Shown here: positions 18,715-29,092 of the stretch, piece after piece
Position numbering within the stretch: the first letter of the stretch is position 1
How the letters are laid out: each line of letters opens with the position of its first letter
Source of the DNA: Planctomycetota bacterium
GTDB lineage: Bacteria > Planctomycetota > SZUA-567 > H5-PLA8
Direction of reading: 5' to 3'
DNA: 64,000 nucleotides
Assembly (NCBI GenBank): GCA_023150555.1
Contig: JAKLKQ010000021.1
Location: 37,573-101,572, forward strand
Notes under the pieces: generated by a model
Database searches by the model: none
Seen by the model: the letters and a program-made list of their open reading frames with translations, nothing else
What the model was told of the DNA's origin: nothing
Position numbers and translations under genes: made by a program

Positions 18715-21192
18715 ATGAGTAAGTCTACGATCCGGAGCATTTGTACACCACTGGCGATGGGCCTGTTGTTGGCCGCAATCGGGTTCAGTTTCTCGATGGC
18801 GACCACGCCTTCGGGCGCCGGTGCCCGGCTGGTGCCGGCCTGCACCGTGCCACCGCCAGATTTCGTTACGGGCCACGAGTCCAGCACCTCGGCAACCTGT
18901 TTCGACTTGGGCACGGTGGTAGTGAACCGCGAATTCACGCGTATCATCAACGTCCGGGACGGCACTCCGCCTTTCACCTTTTCGATCCTTACCGGCACGG
19001 TCCCGCGCCCGCAGAACAGCGTGCTCACACTGTCCAGTGCCGGCCAGTCGTCGATTCTCCTGACCGGCACCTTCCGAGGCCGCAGCCCCGACGACGGCGC
19101 TTGCCTGCCGCACGAAGGTGGACCCAATGTTCCTCCTGCCGCTCCGGACGACTACCACGTCTTTGAGCTGGAAGTCGAAGAGACCCTCAGCGGCACCATA
19201 GATACGCAGTTTTTCTGCATTCGCCTTGAGGAGATCACCGACGTCAACACGGAGATCGGGAATACCTCGGGCGACGAGTTCATCATCGAGGACCTGACCA
19301 ACGTCGCGCCCGTGATCGATCCCCTCGGCTTCGGCAGCCCGGTTCCCCCAGCTCCATTTCTGGGCACCAGCGACGGAGTCAGCTTCAATGACCTGCCCAA
19401 TGCCCTGCAACGCCAACCCTACAATTATCAGCTCCACATCAACGGCGGATTCCGCACGGGCGGCGACCTCATCACCCCGCTGGACTATACGCCCTCCGAC
19501 GACCTGACCCTTTTCAACCACGCCGGCGCCATCGCTCCCGACACCACCAGCGTCTTTTCAGGCCTGTCCGACGGGACGTACACCTTCGAGGTCGCCGACG
19601 TGGACTCCGACGGCGTGTTCGATCTGCTCGTCAGTTCGGACGTCGATCCTGGCCTGACGGGCTCCACGACCCAGACCTTCAACGACGTCATGGGTGCCGG
19701 CGGTGTCGTCCCCGGAGGCGCTGTGCTGTGCATCGGATCGCTGGGTGTACGCATGAACACCGCGGCGCCGCCAATTCCCGGGGGTACCGATCCGGTCGAT
19801 ACGGTCAAGATCGGCGACGTCTGGGTCATGGATGTCACGGCCTTCGAGCCCCCGGACATCATCTTCAGCCTGCACCCGGACAGCACGGACATGCCGCCCG
19901 GCCTGAGCCTCAGCGAGGACGGCCTGGTCTCGGGCACGCCTGACATCGCCGGCGACTACACGTTCATAGTAATCGCACAACAGGTCGAACGCACCGACGA
20001 CCCGGACACGGGCGAAGAGATCATCACCGTGCTCAAAGAGGCCGTAAGGCAGATCTTCCTGCGCGTCGATCCAGGCCCCATCAACAGCCAGTTCGTGCTG
20101 ACCAAAGGCCAGGTGACCTTCGACTTCGGCCATGCCGACAGCGACACCATGCGCTTGAACCTCCTTCTGGCGAAGGACCTGCTCAGGGACTTCTCCCAGT
20201 TGGAAGGCGCCACCTTCGACCTCGAGATCGGCGCGAACAACGATCGCATAGTCCTGTCCTCGTTGCTCACGGAAGGCCCGCTCACCTTTGGCCCGCAGGG
20301 CAGCATCGACTACCCGCCCCAACTGGCTATCGGCGACGAGCCGGGCAAGTACGCCAGCGATCCGAACATCCTGGTCAAGCCGTTGAACCCGAACCTGGGC
20401 GGCTTGAACCTGTTCATCTCCAACATCAGCCTCAAGAAGGCGATGGATGCGGCCAGCCTGGGGGCCTCGGGCATCATGGTCGTGCCGATCTCCATCGTCA
20501 TCACCGGCATCCAGACCGATTCGGGCCCACTCGACCTGCGGCTCGACGAGCTGGTTTCCTTTGCCTTCAAGAAGAGGAGCCTGGGCGCCTCGTCGACCAT
20601 GCCCAAGGGGTTCGCGGGTGCCACGGCCGGCGTCGGCCAGTTCATCATCGCGCCCGCCAACGGCTCGATCATCTTCGACCCCACCACCGGCAGCGACACC
20701 CTGAGCATGACCCTCAAGGGCTTCCTGCGTGACAACGTGCCCATTGCACCCCTGCTAACGCCTGGAAATCCGGTTCCGACCACGCTTGCTGACACGCGAA
20801 TGGACGTCCTGCTCGGCCTGCAGTGCGGCATGAGCACCCTCATGGAAGGCGGCGGCGTGGCGCCGTTCACCACCATCAAGAACACCACCAGCGCGAACGG
20901 ATTGGGCGGCAAGCTGATCATCACGTGCACCGATCCGGACGTTCCCGTGGCGCTCTTCGCCCTCAACAAGGCCACCGGTGCGTTCGTCATGAAGCTGCGA
21001 AGCCCGGCCACCAATGCCGGCCTGATCGCCGGCCTGGTCCCGCCGGACTCCCTGGTCCTGGACGTGGACGATCCGTTCGTCTTGACGGTGCGCATCCGGC
21101 TGTACCAAGAGTCCGACAACACCAACGTCGTGATCGACGCGACTTATTCGCTGGTGCTCTTCCGCAAGGGCAGGAAGCTGAACCTGAAGTAG
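18715..21192 (+). CDS. Secreted protein with putative Ig (He_PIG-like) domain
   Basis: Signal peptide; PPGLSLSEDGLVSGTPDIAGDYTFIVIAQQ. Confidence 0.7.
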   Translation: MSKSTIRSICTPLAMGLLLAAIGFSFSMATTPSGAGARLVPACTVPPPDFVTGHESSTSATCFDLGTVVVNREFTRIINVRDGTPPFTFSILTGTVPRPQNSVLTLSSAGQSSILLTGTFRGRSPDDGACLPHEGGPNVPPAAPDDYHVFELEVEETLSGTIDTQFFCIRLEEITDVNTEIGNTSGDEFIIEDLTNVAPVIDPLGFGSPVPPAPFLGTSDGVSFNDLPNALQRQPYNYQLHINGGFRTGGDLITPLDYTPSDDLTLFNHAGAIAPDTTSVFSGLSDGTYTFEVADVDSDGVFDLLVSSDVDPGLTGSTTQTFNDVMGAGGVVPGGAVLCIGSLGVRMNTAAPPIPGGTDPVDTVKIGDVWVMDVTAFEPPDIIFSLHPDSTDMPPGLSLSEDGLVSGTPDIAGDYTFIVIAQQVERTDDPDTGEEIITVLKEAVRQIFLRVDPGPINSQFVLTKGQVTFDFGHADSDTMRLNLLLAKDLLRDFSQLEGATFDLEIGANNDRIVLSSLLTEGPLTFGPQGSIDYPPQLAIGDEPGKYASDPNILVKPLNPNLGGLNLFISNISLKKAMDAASLGASGIMVVPISIVITGIQTDSGPLDLRLDELVSFAFKKRSLGASSTMPKGFAGATAGVGQFIIAPANGSIIFDPTTGSDTLSMTLKGFLRDNVPIAPLLTPGNPVPTTLADTRMDVLLGLQCGMSTLMEGGGVAPFTTIKNTTSANGLGGKLIITCTDPDVPVALFALNKATGAFVMKLRSPATNAGLIAGLVPPDSLVLDVDDPFVLTVRIRLYQESDNTNVVIDATYSLVLFRKGRKLNLK

Positions 21193-21212
21193 GCGCAGCG
21201 AGAGCCGAACGC

Positions 21213-21246
21213 AAAACGCCCGCGGGAGACCCCCGCGGGCGTTTTT
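21213..21246. terminator. Bidirectional Rho-independent terminator between convergent genes
   Basis: AAAACGCCCGCGGG-AGACC-CCCGCGGGCGTTTTT perfect stem with T-tract on both strands. Confidence 0.95.
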
Positions 21247-21272
21247 CTTTGTGCGCTTCGATTGCGGGAGCC

Positions 21273-21581
21273 TCAGAACGCTTCGAGATGCTCCACAACC
21301 GATATGAGCAGTTTGCCGTCGCCGATCCGGCCGGTCCGAGCGCCATCCAGGATCGCGCGCTCGACGCCGGCAAACGCGCCGTCCTCGCAGTAGACCTCCA
21401 GGCAGGCCTTGGGCAGGAACGTCATCTCATACTCCTGGCCGCGGTACATCTCCAGGTGGCCCTTCTGCCGCCCGTACCCGCGCACCTCGGAGACCAGGAT
21501 CTCCAGCACGCCTTCCTGGGGCAGCCGGTCGAGCACGTCTTCCAGCTTGAAGGGCTTCACGATGGCTGTGATCTTCTTCAT
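21273..21581 (-). CDS. PII nitrogen-regulatory family protein (102 aa)
   Basis: MKKITAIVKPFKLEDV, GYGRQKGHLEMYRGQEYEMTFLPK T-loop, ARTGRIGDGKLLI. Confidence 0.95.
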   Translation of the reverse strand: MKKITAIVKPFKLEDVLDRLPQEGVLEILVSEVRGYGRQKGHLEMYRGQEYEMTFLPKACLEVYCEDGAFAGVERAILDGARTGRIGDGKLLISVVEHLEAF

Positions 21582-21649
21582 GCGCTAAGCGTCCGGGGAC
21601 CGGCGCTACAGCCGCCAATCCGCAATCCCACCTCCGCGATCCGCACTCG

Positions 21650-22696
21650 TTACAGGCTGCGGCCCTTCAGGCCCAGGGTCTCGGCGAACCCGCACATCAG
21701 GTTGAGGTTCTGCAGGGCCTGGCCCGCGGCGCCCTTGACCAGGTTGTCCAGCGCGGAAGCCACGACCACCTGCCCGCTGCGCTCGACCACCTGCACCGCC
21801 ACGTCGCAGTAGTTGCTGCGCGCGACGTTGCTGATCGCCACGGCGTCGACCTTGTCGAGCACCCTCACGAAGGGCGCGCGTTCGGCCGTGTAATACGCGC
21901 GGAACGCCTCCTGCGCCTTCTCGGTCGTCAGCCCAGCCTTGGGGCGCGCGAAAGCCGTGGTCAGGATCCCGCGGTCCAGCGGCGCCAGGTGCGGGACGAA
22001 GGTCACCTTCGGCGCGCGCCCACAGGCCAGCGCCAGGCCCATCTCGATCTCGGGCGTGTGCTTGTGGTTGCCCACGCCGTACGCGCGCAGGTTCTCGTCG
22101 ATGTCCACGAACAGGTTCGGGTTCTTGGGGAGGTACTGCCGCCCGGCCCCACTGAGCCCCGAATAGCTGTCGACCACCAGCCCGGCGTCCTCGACCAGGC
22201 CTTCGGCCAACAGCGGCGCGAGCGCCAGCACGGCGGACGTGACGTAGCAGCCCGGGTTGCCGACCAACTGGGCCCTGCGCACGGCCTCCTTGTTCAGCTC
22301 CGGCAGGCCCCAGACGGTCTTCTCAAGCAGCTCCTTGCAGCCGTGAAGTTCCTTGTACCAGGCCTCGTAGACGGCCGGGTCCTTGAAGCGGAACTCGCCG
22401 CCGATGTCGATGACCTTGGCGCCGCCGGCCAGCAGCCCCGGCACCCACTGGAAGGTCTCGGCGCCCTTCTTGGCGCAGAAGACCACGTCGCTGGCCTTGG
22501 CGACCTCGGCGGGCGTAGCGGAGACGGTGGACAGGTCGCACTCGCCGCGCAGGCTCGGCAGCAGTTCGCCGATGGGCTTGCCGGCGGCGTGCTCGCTGAC
22601 CAGCAGCGCGATCTTGCACTCGGGGTGTCCCAGCAGCACGCGCAGCAGGCACTCGCCCACCAATCCCGTGGCGCCGACGATGGAGACGCGAATCAT
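21650..22696 (-). CDS. argC: N-acetyl-gamma-glutamyl-phosphate reductase
   Basis: VGATGLVGECLLRVL N-term, GNPGCY active-site motif. Confidence 0.95.
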   Translation of the reverse strand: MIRVSIVGATGLVGECLLRVLLGHPECKIALLVSEHAAGKPIGELLPSLRGECDLSTVSATPAEVAKASDVVFCAKKGAETFQWVPGLLAGGAKVIDIGGEFRFKDPAVYEAWYKELHGCKELLEKTVWGLPELNKEAVRRAQLVGNPGCYVTSAVLALAPLLAEGLVEDAGLVVDSYSGLSGAGRQYLPKNPNLFVDIDENLRAYGVGNHKHTPEIEMGLALACGRAPKVTFVPHLAPLDRGILTTAFARPKAGLTTEKAQEAFRAYYTAERAPFVRVLDKVDAVAISNVARSNYCDVAVQVVERSGQVVVASALDNLVKGAAGQALQNLNLMCGFAETLGLKGRSL

Positions 22697-22831
22697 TGAT
22701 CAACTCCTGGTTCTTCCAGGCCCGTCCGACAGAGCAACACGTTACGAAAGCGGCGCGCGGCGCGCAAGCAATACGGCAGGGCATTGGGCATAGGGTCTGT
22801 AGAAGGAACGCTGTACGGCTGAAGGCTGCTT

Positions 22832-23218
22832 TTACACCCCGCCCAGCGAGCCGGTGGACCTGAGTTCGGTTGCGTCGGAATCCCAATCCACGCGCGGGGC
22901 GTCGCCCCATAGGGCCTCGAGGTTGTAATAGTCGCGCAGGGTCGGCGAGAAGACGTGGACGACGACGTCGCCGTAGTCGAGCAGCATCCATTGGCTGGCG
23001 GCGTCGCCTTCCTGGCCGAGCTTCTTCAGGCCGCGCTGCTTGAGCTCCTTGTCGATCTCGCCCACGATGGCGCGGGCCTGGAGCTTGGACAGGGCGGTGG
23101 CAATGACGAAGAAGTCGGCCACGTCCGACTCGCCGCGCAGGTCGTAGATGACGATGTCCTCGCCTTTCTTGTCCTCGGCGACGGACGCCGCGAAGCGGGC
23201 CAGTTCGATACCGTTCAT
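22832..23218 (-). CDS. rsfS: Ribosomal silencing factor
   Basis: DIVIYDLRGESDVADFFVIATALSKLQARAI...DYGDVVVHVFSPTLRDYYNLEALW. Confidence 0.95.
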   Translation of the reverse strand: MNGIELARFAASVAEDKKGEDIVIYDLRGESDVADFFVIATALSKLQARAIVGEIDKELKQRGLKKLGQEGDAASQWMLLDYGDVVVHVFSPTLRDYYNLEALWGDAPRVDWDSDATELRSTGSLGGV

Positions 23219-23224
23219 CGCGGG

Positions 23225-25861
23225 TTACCCGATGTTCAAGGAGTAGGCCACGATCAGGCCGGCGAAGACGACGCTGACCATCGTCATCAATTTGATGAGG
23301 ATGTTCAGGCTGGGACCGGCGGTGTCCTTGAAGGGGTCGCCGACGGTGTCGCCGATCACGGTCGCGCCGTGAATGGGGTTCTTGGCCTTGCTGCGGTTTT
23401 CGGCGGAGACCACCTGGCCGTCGGGCGTGACGTACTCACCCTTCTCATTCTTCAGGTACTTGCCGCCGTAGTTGCCGCGTTCGATATGCTTCTTGGCATT
23501 GTCCCAGGCGCCGCCCGAGTTGTTCAGCATGACCGCCAGCACAAAGCCGCAGGTCAGGCCGCCGGCGAGCAGCCCCATGACGCCGTTTACTCCCATCACC
23601 ATGCCGACGACGACCGGAACGATGATCGCCAGCAGCGACGGCAAGATCATCTCGCGCTGGGCGCCGGCCGTGGAAATGGCCACGCAGCGCGCGTAGTCGG
23701 GCTTGTCGGTTCCGGCCATGATGCCCGGCTTCTCCTTGAACTGCCGCCGGACCTCCTCGACCATTTTGCCCGCCGCGCGGCCGACCGCCTTCATCGCCAT
23801 CGCGCAGAAGACGTAGGCCATCATGCCGCCCAGGAACAGCCCGCAGATCACCATTGGGTTCATCAGGGTGATGTCGAAGGCCTTGGCGAAGTCCGCAATC
23901 TTGGCGTCGGCGGTGCCCATCAAATGGACCTTGCCGGCGGTCAAATCCGCCGCATGGTCCGCCTGGAACTTATCCACCGCCGCCTTTATCGGCCCGCTAA
24001 TTCGATCCGCAGCGCCTTCGTAGAAATACCAGGTCGTGTTCTTAATGTTGTAAATCAAGGATGGCTGCTGGTTGGCGAGCTTCCCAAGCCAGAGCCGAAT
24101 CTCCTCGATGTATGCGGCTAACAACGCCATGGCGGTCAGCGCGGCCGAACCGATGGCGAAGCCTTTGCCCGTCGCGGCCGTGGTGTTGCCCAGGCTGTCC
24201 AACGCGTCGGTGCGCTCGCGCACTTCCGGCCCCAGGTGGCTCATCTCGGCGTTGCCGCCGGCGTTGTCGGCGATGGGGCCGTAGGCGTCGGTAGCCAGGG
24301 TAATGCCCAGCGTAGCCAGCATGCCCACTGCGGCGAAGGAGACGCCGTACAAGCCCTTGGCCATGGCATCTACACTGCCGTCGAAGCCTCCCGAGAAGCC
24401 GTACGCCAACAGGATGCCGACCACGATCGTGACGACCGGAATGCCGGTCGAATACATGCCCGTGCCGATGCCGTCGATGATCGTCGTCGCCGGACCCATC
24501 TGCGCCTGGTAGGCGATGCCCTTGGTGGGCGCGTACTCGTCAGAGGTGTAGTACTCCGTCGCCTGGCCGATGATGACGCCTGCCAGCAGGCCCACCACCA
24601 CCGCGCCCGCGACGCCCATGGGAATCAGGCCTAGGGCCGCGATGCCGAAGGTGGCGGCCAGAATCAAAATCGAACTCAGCAGCGTGCCGCGCAGCAGCGC
24701 CGTCAGCAGGTTGCGCTGCGTGGCGCCTTCTTTGGTCCGCACCGCGAAGATGCCAATGATCGAGAGCAGGTTGCCGATGCCGGCAATGATCAACGGCGCG
24801 ATAACCGCAGCCAAGCCGAAGGTCGTGCTCGTCCCGGCCTTGATCGGGACGTCCATGATGGCCGCGCCCAGGGCCGCCGTGGCCAGGATCGAGCCGCAAT
24901 AGGACTCGTACAGGTCCGCGCCCATGCCCGCGACGTCGCCGACGTTGTCGCCCACGTTGTCGGCGATGGTGGCGGGGTTGCGGGGGTCGTCTTCGGGGAT
25001 GCCGGCCTCGACCTTACCGACCAGGTCGGCTCCCACGTCCGCCGCCTTGGTGTAGATGCCGCCGCCCACGCGCGCGAACAGCGCCTGCGTGCTGGCGCCC
25101 ATCCCGAAGGTGATCATCGTGGTGGTGATCTCGATCATCTTCGCGTGGACGAAGGTATGGTCCTTCAGCCAGACCGGATCCCACGCGGCGCCGGTGGCCG
25201 CAAGACCCGCCTTCTGGGCCAATCCGAGGCTCAGGCCCCAGACGTTGTTGTCGTACACGTAGTTGAGCGCCAAGTACCAGGCCACGATGTCCAGCAGCCC
25301 GAAACCGACGACCACCAGGCCCATCACCGCGCCGCTGCGGAAGGCCACCTGCAGGCCCTGGTTCAGGCTCTTGGTCGCGCCCTGCGCCGTGCGCGACGAT
25401 GCATTCGTCGCCGTGCGCATGCCCAGGAAACCGCACAAGCCGCTGAAGAAGCCGCCGGTCAGGAAGGCCACCGGCACGAAGGGATTCTGAATCCCCATAA
25501 AGGCCAACACTGCGAAGATGACGACCAGAACCACGAACACCAGGCCGACGACGCGGTACTGGCGGTAGAGATACGCGTAAGCGCCTTCACGCACCGCCTG
25601 GGCGATCTCCTTCATCTTGTCGTTGCCTTCGTCGGCAGCCATGAGCTTCTTGTAGAAGACCATCGCGAAGAAGAGCGCCGAGACGGCGCCGATCGGCGCG
25701 AGCCAGAAGAGCGCCTGCGCCAGGTTGGCGGCTGACGAGCCGACTGCCTCCGCGTCGGCGGGCGGCGGCCCTTCAGCGGCTTGGAGCGCCGTGTGCACCC
25801 ACACGGCCGCGACCGCAAACAATGCGAAAAGCCCCCATACGCGCCAGCTGCGACCTTGCAT
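23225..25861 (-). CDS. hppA: Membrane-bound H+/Na+-translocating pyrophosphatase
   Basis: [66 protein letters not shown]...[17 protein letters not shown]. Confidence 0.97.
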   Translation of the reverse strand: MQGRSWRVWGLFALFAVAAVWVHTALQAAEGPPPADAEAVGSSAANLAQALFWLAPIGAVSALFFAMVFYKKLMAADEGNDKMKEIAQAVREGAYAYLYRQYRVVGLVFVVLVVIFAVLAFMGIQNPFVPVAFLTGGFFSGLCGFLGMRTATNASSRTAQGATKSLNQGLQVAFRSGAVMGLVVVGFGLLDIVAWYLALNYVYDNNVWGLSLGLAQKAGLAATGAAWDPVWLKDHTFVHAKMIEITTTMITFGMGASTQALFARVGGGIYTKAADVGADLVGKVEAGIPEDDPRNPATIADNVGDNVGDVAGMGADLYESYCGSILATAALGAAIMDVPIKAGTSTTFGLAAVIAPLIIAGIGNLLSIIGIFAVRTKEGATQRNLLTALLRGTLLSSILILAATFGIAALGLIPMGVAGAVVVGLLAGVIIGQATEYYTSDEYAPTKGIAYQAQMGPATTIIDGIGTGMYSTGIPVVTIVVGILLAYGFSGGFDGSVDAMAKGLYGVSFAAVGMLATLGITLATDAYGPIADNAGGNAEMSHLGPEVRERTDALDSLGNTTAATGKGFAIGSAALTAMALLAAYIEEIRLWLGKLANQQPSLIYNIKNTTWYFYEGAADRISGPIKAAVDKFQADHAADLTAGKVHLMGTADAKIADFAKAFDITLMNPMVICGLFLGGMMAYVFCAMAMKAVGRAAGKMVEEVRRQFKEKPGIMAGTDKPDYARCVAISTAGAQREMILPSLLAIIVPVVVGMVMGVNGVMGLLAGGLTCGFVLAVMLNNSGGAWDNAKKHIERGNYGGKYLKNEKGEYVTPDGQVVSAENRSKAKNPIHGATVIGDTVGDPFKDTAGPSLNILIKLMTMVSVVFAGLIVAYSLNIG

Positions 25862-26121
25862 CGGTATTACCCCTCCAAATCCTTGGATCCCTTAATGTTA
25901 GAAGACCCCTGCAAAAGCCCGCTGAGTGCCAAATGCCTCTCGAATGCCCATGTGCAACCGACAGAAAGGAACCGTATACCCGGGGGTCGGTTTTTCAGCA
26001 ACCCGCTTCCAGGACCCTTTTTTAGGGCCCCTCCCTCGTTCGGTTGTGTGGGATGCAAAGGCTGGGTATGCCGGCACGTCCCGGGGCCCGATGGAGTCCC
26101 TGCCCCGCTACGCCCTCAGAG

Positions 26122-26319
26122 TCATCGCTTGGGGCTCCGCCCCGTCTTCTCCCTGGTCTTCTCGGCCTGCCGCTGCTTGCGGCGCTTGCGCTCGCTGGGC
26201 TTCTCGAAGTACGAGATCTTCTTCATGTCCTTCGTCAGGCCCTCTTTCTCGCACTGCTTCTTGAAGCGGCGCAAGGTCTTATCCAGGGGCTCTCCGGAAC
26301 GGGCTTCAACACGAATCAT
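26122..26319 (-). CDS. rpsU: 30S ribosomal protein bS21
   Basis: MIRVEARSGEPLDKTLRRFKKQCEKEGLTKDMKKISYFEKPSERKRRK. Confidence 0.93.
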   Translation of the reverse strand: MIRVEARSGEPLDKTLRRFKKQCEKEGLTKDMKKISYFEKPSERKRRKQRQAEKTREKTGRSPKR

Positions 26320-26583
26320 GCGGCTGCCGTGCTCCTCTCTGCCAAAAACGTGCTACGCGGCGCTGCGTGGTGGGCGCCGGCACGCCGCCGGAGCTCCCTT
26401 GCCCCGCCCCAACCGGGCGGGCCGCACTGCGCCAGATAAACCGGTAAGGTTACGCGGGCGACCGGAAGGAATCAAGTCCAGCCTGGATGCCTCGAAAGCC
26501 CGGCCCGGCATGGATTTGACGCCCGCCAAGAGCGGTCCATACTCGCATACAGCACCCTCTCACCTTCCATAAGGAGCCCCCGC

Positions 26584-28083
26584 ATGAGCGCCAAAGCCGC
26601 CGTCCGCATCGAACGCGACACCATGGGCGAAGTCGAAGTCCCCGCCGAGGCCCTCTGGGGAGCCCAGACCCAGCGCAGCCTGGGCAACTTCAAGGTCAGC
26701 GTCGAGAAGATGCCCCGCGAGGTCGTCCACGCCCTGATCCTCTGCAAGAAGGCCGCGGCCCTGGTGAACAAGGACCTCAAGACCCTCGACGCCAAGCTCG
26801 CCGACGCCATCGTGGCCGCCGCAGACGAGGTCCTGGGCGGGCAGCACGCCGACGCCTTCCCGCTCGTGGTCTGGCAGACCGGCAGCGGCACGCAATCTAA
26901 CATGAATGCCAACGAGGTCTTAGCGAATCGCGCCAGCGAGATCCTCGGCGGGCCGCGCGGCGAAGAACGGCTCGTGCACCCCAACGACCACGTCAACAAG
27001 GGCCAGTCGTCGAACGACATCTTCCCCACGGCGATGCACGTCGCCGCGGTTTGCGGCATCCGCGAGACGCTCATTCCCAAGGTCGCCGCGCTGCGCGACG
27101 AATTGAAGAAGAAGTCCGCCGCGTTCATGGGCATCGTCAAGATCGGGCGCACGCATCTCCAGGATGCCACGCCACTTACGCTGGGCCAGGAGTTCAGCGG
27201 CTACGTCGCGATGCTGGACCACGGCCTCGCGCACCTGGAAGCCGCGCTGCCGCACCTGCAGGAACTCGCCCTCGGCGGCACGGCCGTCGGCACGGGGCTG
27301 AACGCGCATCCCGAGTACGCCGTGCGCGTGGCGAAGAAGATCGCCGAACTGACCGGCCACCCGTTCGTGACCGCGCCCAACAAGTTCGAAGCGCTGGCCG
27401 CGAAGGACGCCTTCGTGCACGGCCACGGCGCCATAAAGACGCTCGCCGCCTCGCTTAACAAGATCGCCAACGACATCCGCTGGCTCGCCAGTGGCCCGCG
27501 CTGCGGCATCGGCGAGATCAACATTCCCGAGAACGAACCCGGCAGCAGCATCATGCCCGGCAAGGTCAACCCCACGCAGTGCGAGATGATGACGATGGCC
27601 TGCGCGCAGGTCTTCGGCAACGACGTGGCGATCAACATCGGCGGCGCGTCGGGCAACTTCGAACTCAACGTCTTCAAGCCGCTCATCATCCATAACTTCA
27701 TGCACAGCGTCAGGTTACTGGGCGATGGGTCAGAGTCCCTGCGGACCAACTGCGTCGAAGGCATCGAGCCCAACAGGGAGCGCATCGACCACAACCTGCG
27801 CAACAGCCTGATGCTGGTGACGGCGCTGAACCCGCACATCGGCTACGACAACGCGGCCAAGATCGCCAAGCACGCCCACAAAAAAGGGCAGACGCTGAAG
27901 GAGGCCGCCGTCGACCTCAAGCTGTTGACGGCGAAGGACTTCGACGAATGGGTGATCCCCGAAAAGATGGTCGGCGACATCGGCAAGGCCGCGTCCAAGA
28001 AGATCCCCGCGGCCGCGCCCGCCGCAGCCAAGACGCTCGCCACGCGCGCAGGAAAAGCGCAGAAGGTCGCGCGCAAAAAGTAG
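26584..28083 (+). CDS. fumC: Class II fumarate hydratase
   Basis: [16 protein letters not shown] signature; full-length similarity. Confidence 0.97.
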   Translation: MSAKAAVRIERDTMGEVEVPAEALWGAQTQRSLGNFKVSVEKMPREVVHALILCKKAAALVNKDLKTLDAKLADAIVAAADEVLGGQHADAFPLVVWQTGSGTQSNMNANEVLANRASEILGGPRGEERLVHPNDHVNKGQSSNDIFPTAMHVAAVCGIRETLIPKVAALRDELKKKSAAFMGIVKIGRTHLQDATPLTLGQEFSGYVAMLDHGLAHLEAALPHLQELALGGTAVGTGLNAHPEYAVRVAKKIAELTGHPFVTAPNKFEALAAKDAFVHGHGAIKTLAASLNKIANDIRWLASGPRCGIGEINIPENEPGSSIMPGKVNPTQCEMMTMACAQVFGNDVAINIGGASGNFELNVFKPLIIHNFMHSVRLLGDGSESLRTNCVEGIEPNRERIDHNLRNSLMLVTALNPHIGYDNAAKIAKHAHKKGQTLKEAAVDLKLLTAKDFDEWVIPEKMVGDIGKAASKKIPAAAPAAAKTLATRAGKAQKVARKK

Positions 28084-28117
28084 CGCCCCCGCAAGCTCAA
28101 CCGCACACCGGGCACTC

Positions 28118-28191
28118 ACGAGATTTCGCGACTGACGAAAAATGTCGGTCGCGAGATTTCGCGAGTTGCTCGCGAAATTTCGCGAATCACC
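28118..28191. repeat. Cluster of TTTCGCGA repeats forming a ~16-bp-stem hairpin
   Basis: CGCGAGATTTCGCGAG-TTG-CTCGCGAAATTTCGCG (one mismatch) plus a further direct copy CGAGATTTCGCGA upstream. Confidence 0.8.
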
Positions 28192-28715
28192 ACGTGCTGC
28201 GCGACGTGCTGGAGTGCACATGGCGATTTGTATCGATCTATCCTCGATTTCAACATGGTGCATCGGCGCGCGTGCCACGAAATCATTGGACTTACGACGA
28301 TTTTGCGCGACGTGCTGCACCGAGGTGCAAATAGGGTTTACGTGAACGAAGGGTGTTACGTTGCACATCGTGGATGTGTTACGTTGCTCGTTGTGCTGCG
28401 CAAAGTGCATTATACGCAAAGCGTAATAGCAGGGCTCAGGCTTCAGGAATCGGGATTCAGGAATGGAGCGCCTCCGGCGCACTTTCCTGGACCGGCACGC
28501 CTGCGCCCGATCAACCCCAAGAAGGGTAGCGAAGCCACGCCGCCCCTGCCGCCTGAATCCTGCTTCCTGATCCCTGACTAGATTAGGATACGCCAGCGAA
28601 GTGCGGGGTGCATACGAACGAATGGCCCGGACGTCACCACGTCCGGGTCGAGGCGATGAAATCGTCACGACAAGATTCATCCGGGAGACGTTCAAGCTTG
28701 CGGGACGCCGCCGCA

Positions 28716-28795
28716 CAGCCGGCCACCCTTCGGCGCAAAGCGCCGAACGCGTCCGCCACCGCCCCGCCGCTCCGCCCCCTTATATAAGGAGGCGC
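28716..28795. repeat. Palindromic intergenic repeat, copy 1
   Basis: CAGCCGGCCACCCTTCGGCGCAAAGCGCCGAACGCGTC ... TATAAGGAGGCGC; shared with 33811..33874. Confidence 0.7.
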
Positions 28796-29092
28796 AAGGC
28801 CCGCCGAAAGAATCGCTCACTCGCGGCGCCGAAGTGCGCTACAATCCCGGCATGACCCGCAAGCACCTCACCGCCGCCCGCATAACAATGCGTCCAAACT
28901 TTCGGGTTGCATGTAAATCGCCGCTGGATACCTTATGCAACAGAGAATTGGGAGCGCCGCCTTCGTAACTTTTATATGTTTTTTCATGCAGAACAAACAC
29001 TTGCCTGCGCTATGATTCACAAGGGATGATTGGAGTTGCAGCACTTTTTGGCGAGCCGGCTCACTTGCAACGACGTCCGGGGAGCTTGACCC

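Noticed and set aside
27990-28083. Ala/Lys-rich C-terminal tail of fumarase
   Set aside because: Low-complexity basic tails are common in high-GC bacteria; no evidence of function.
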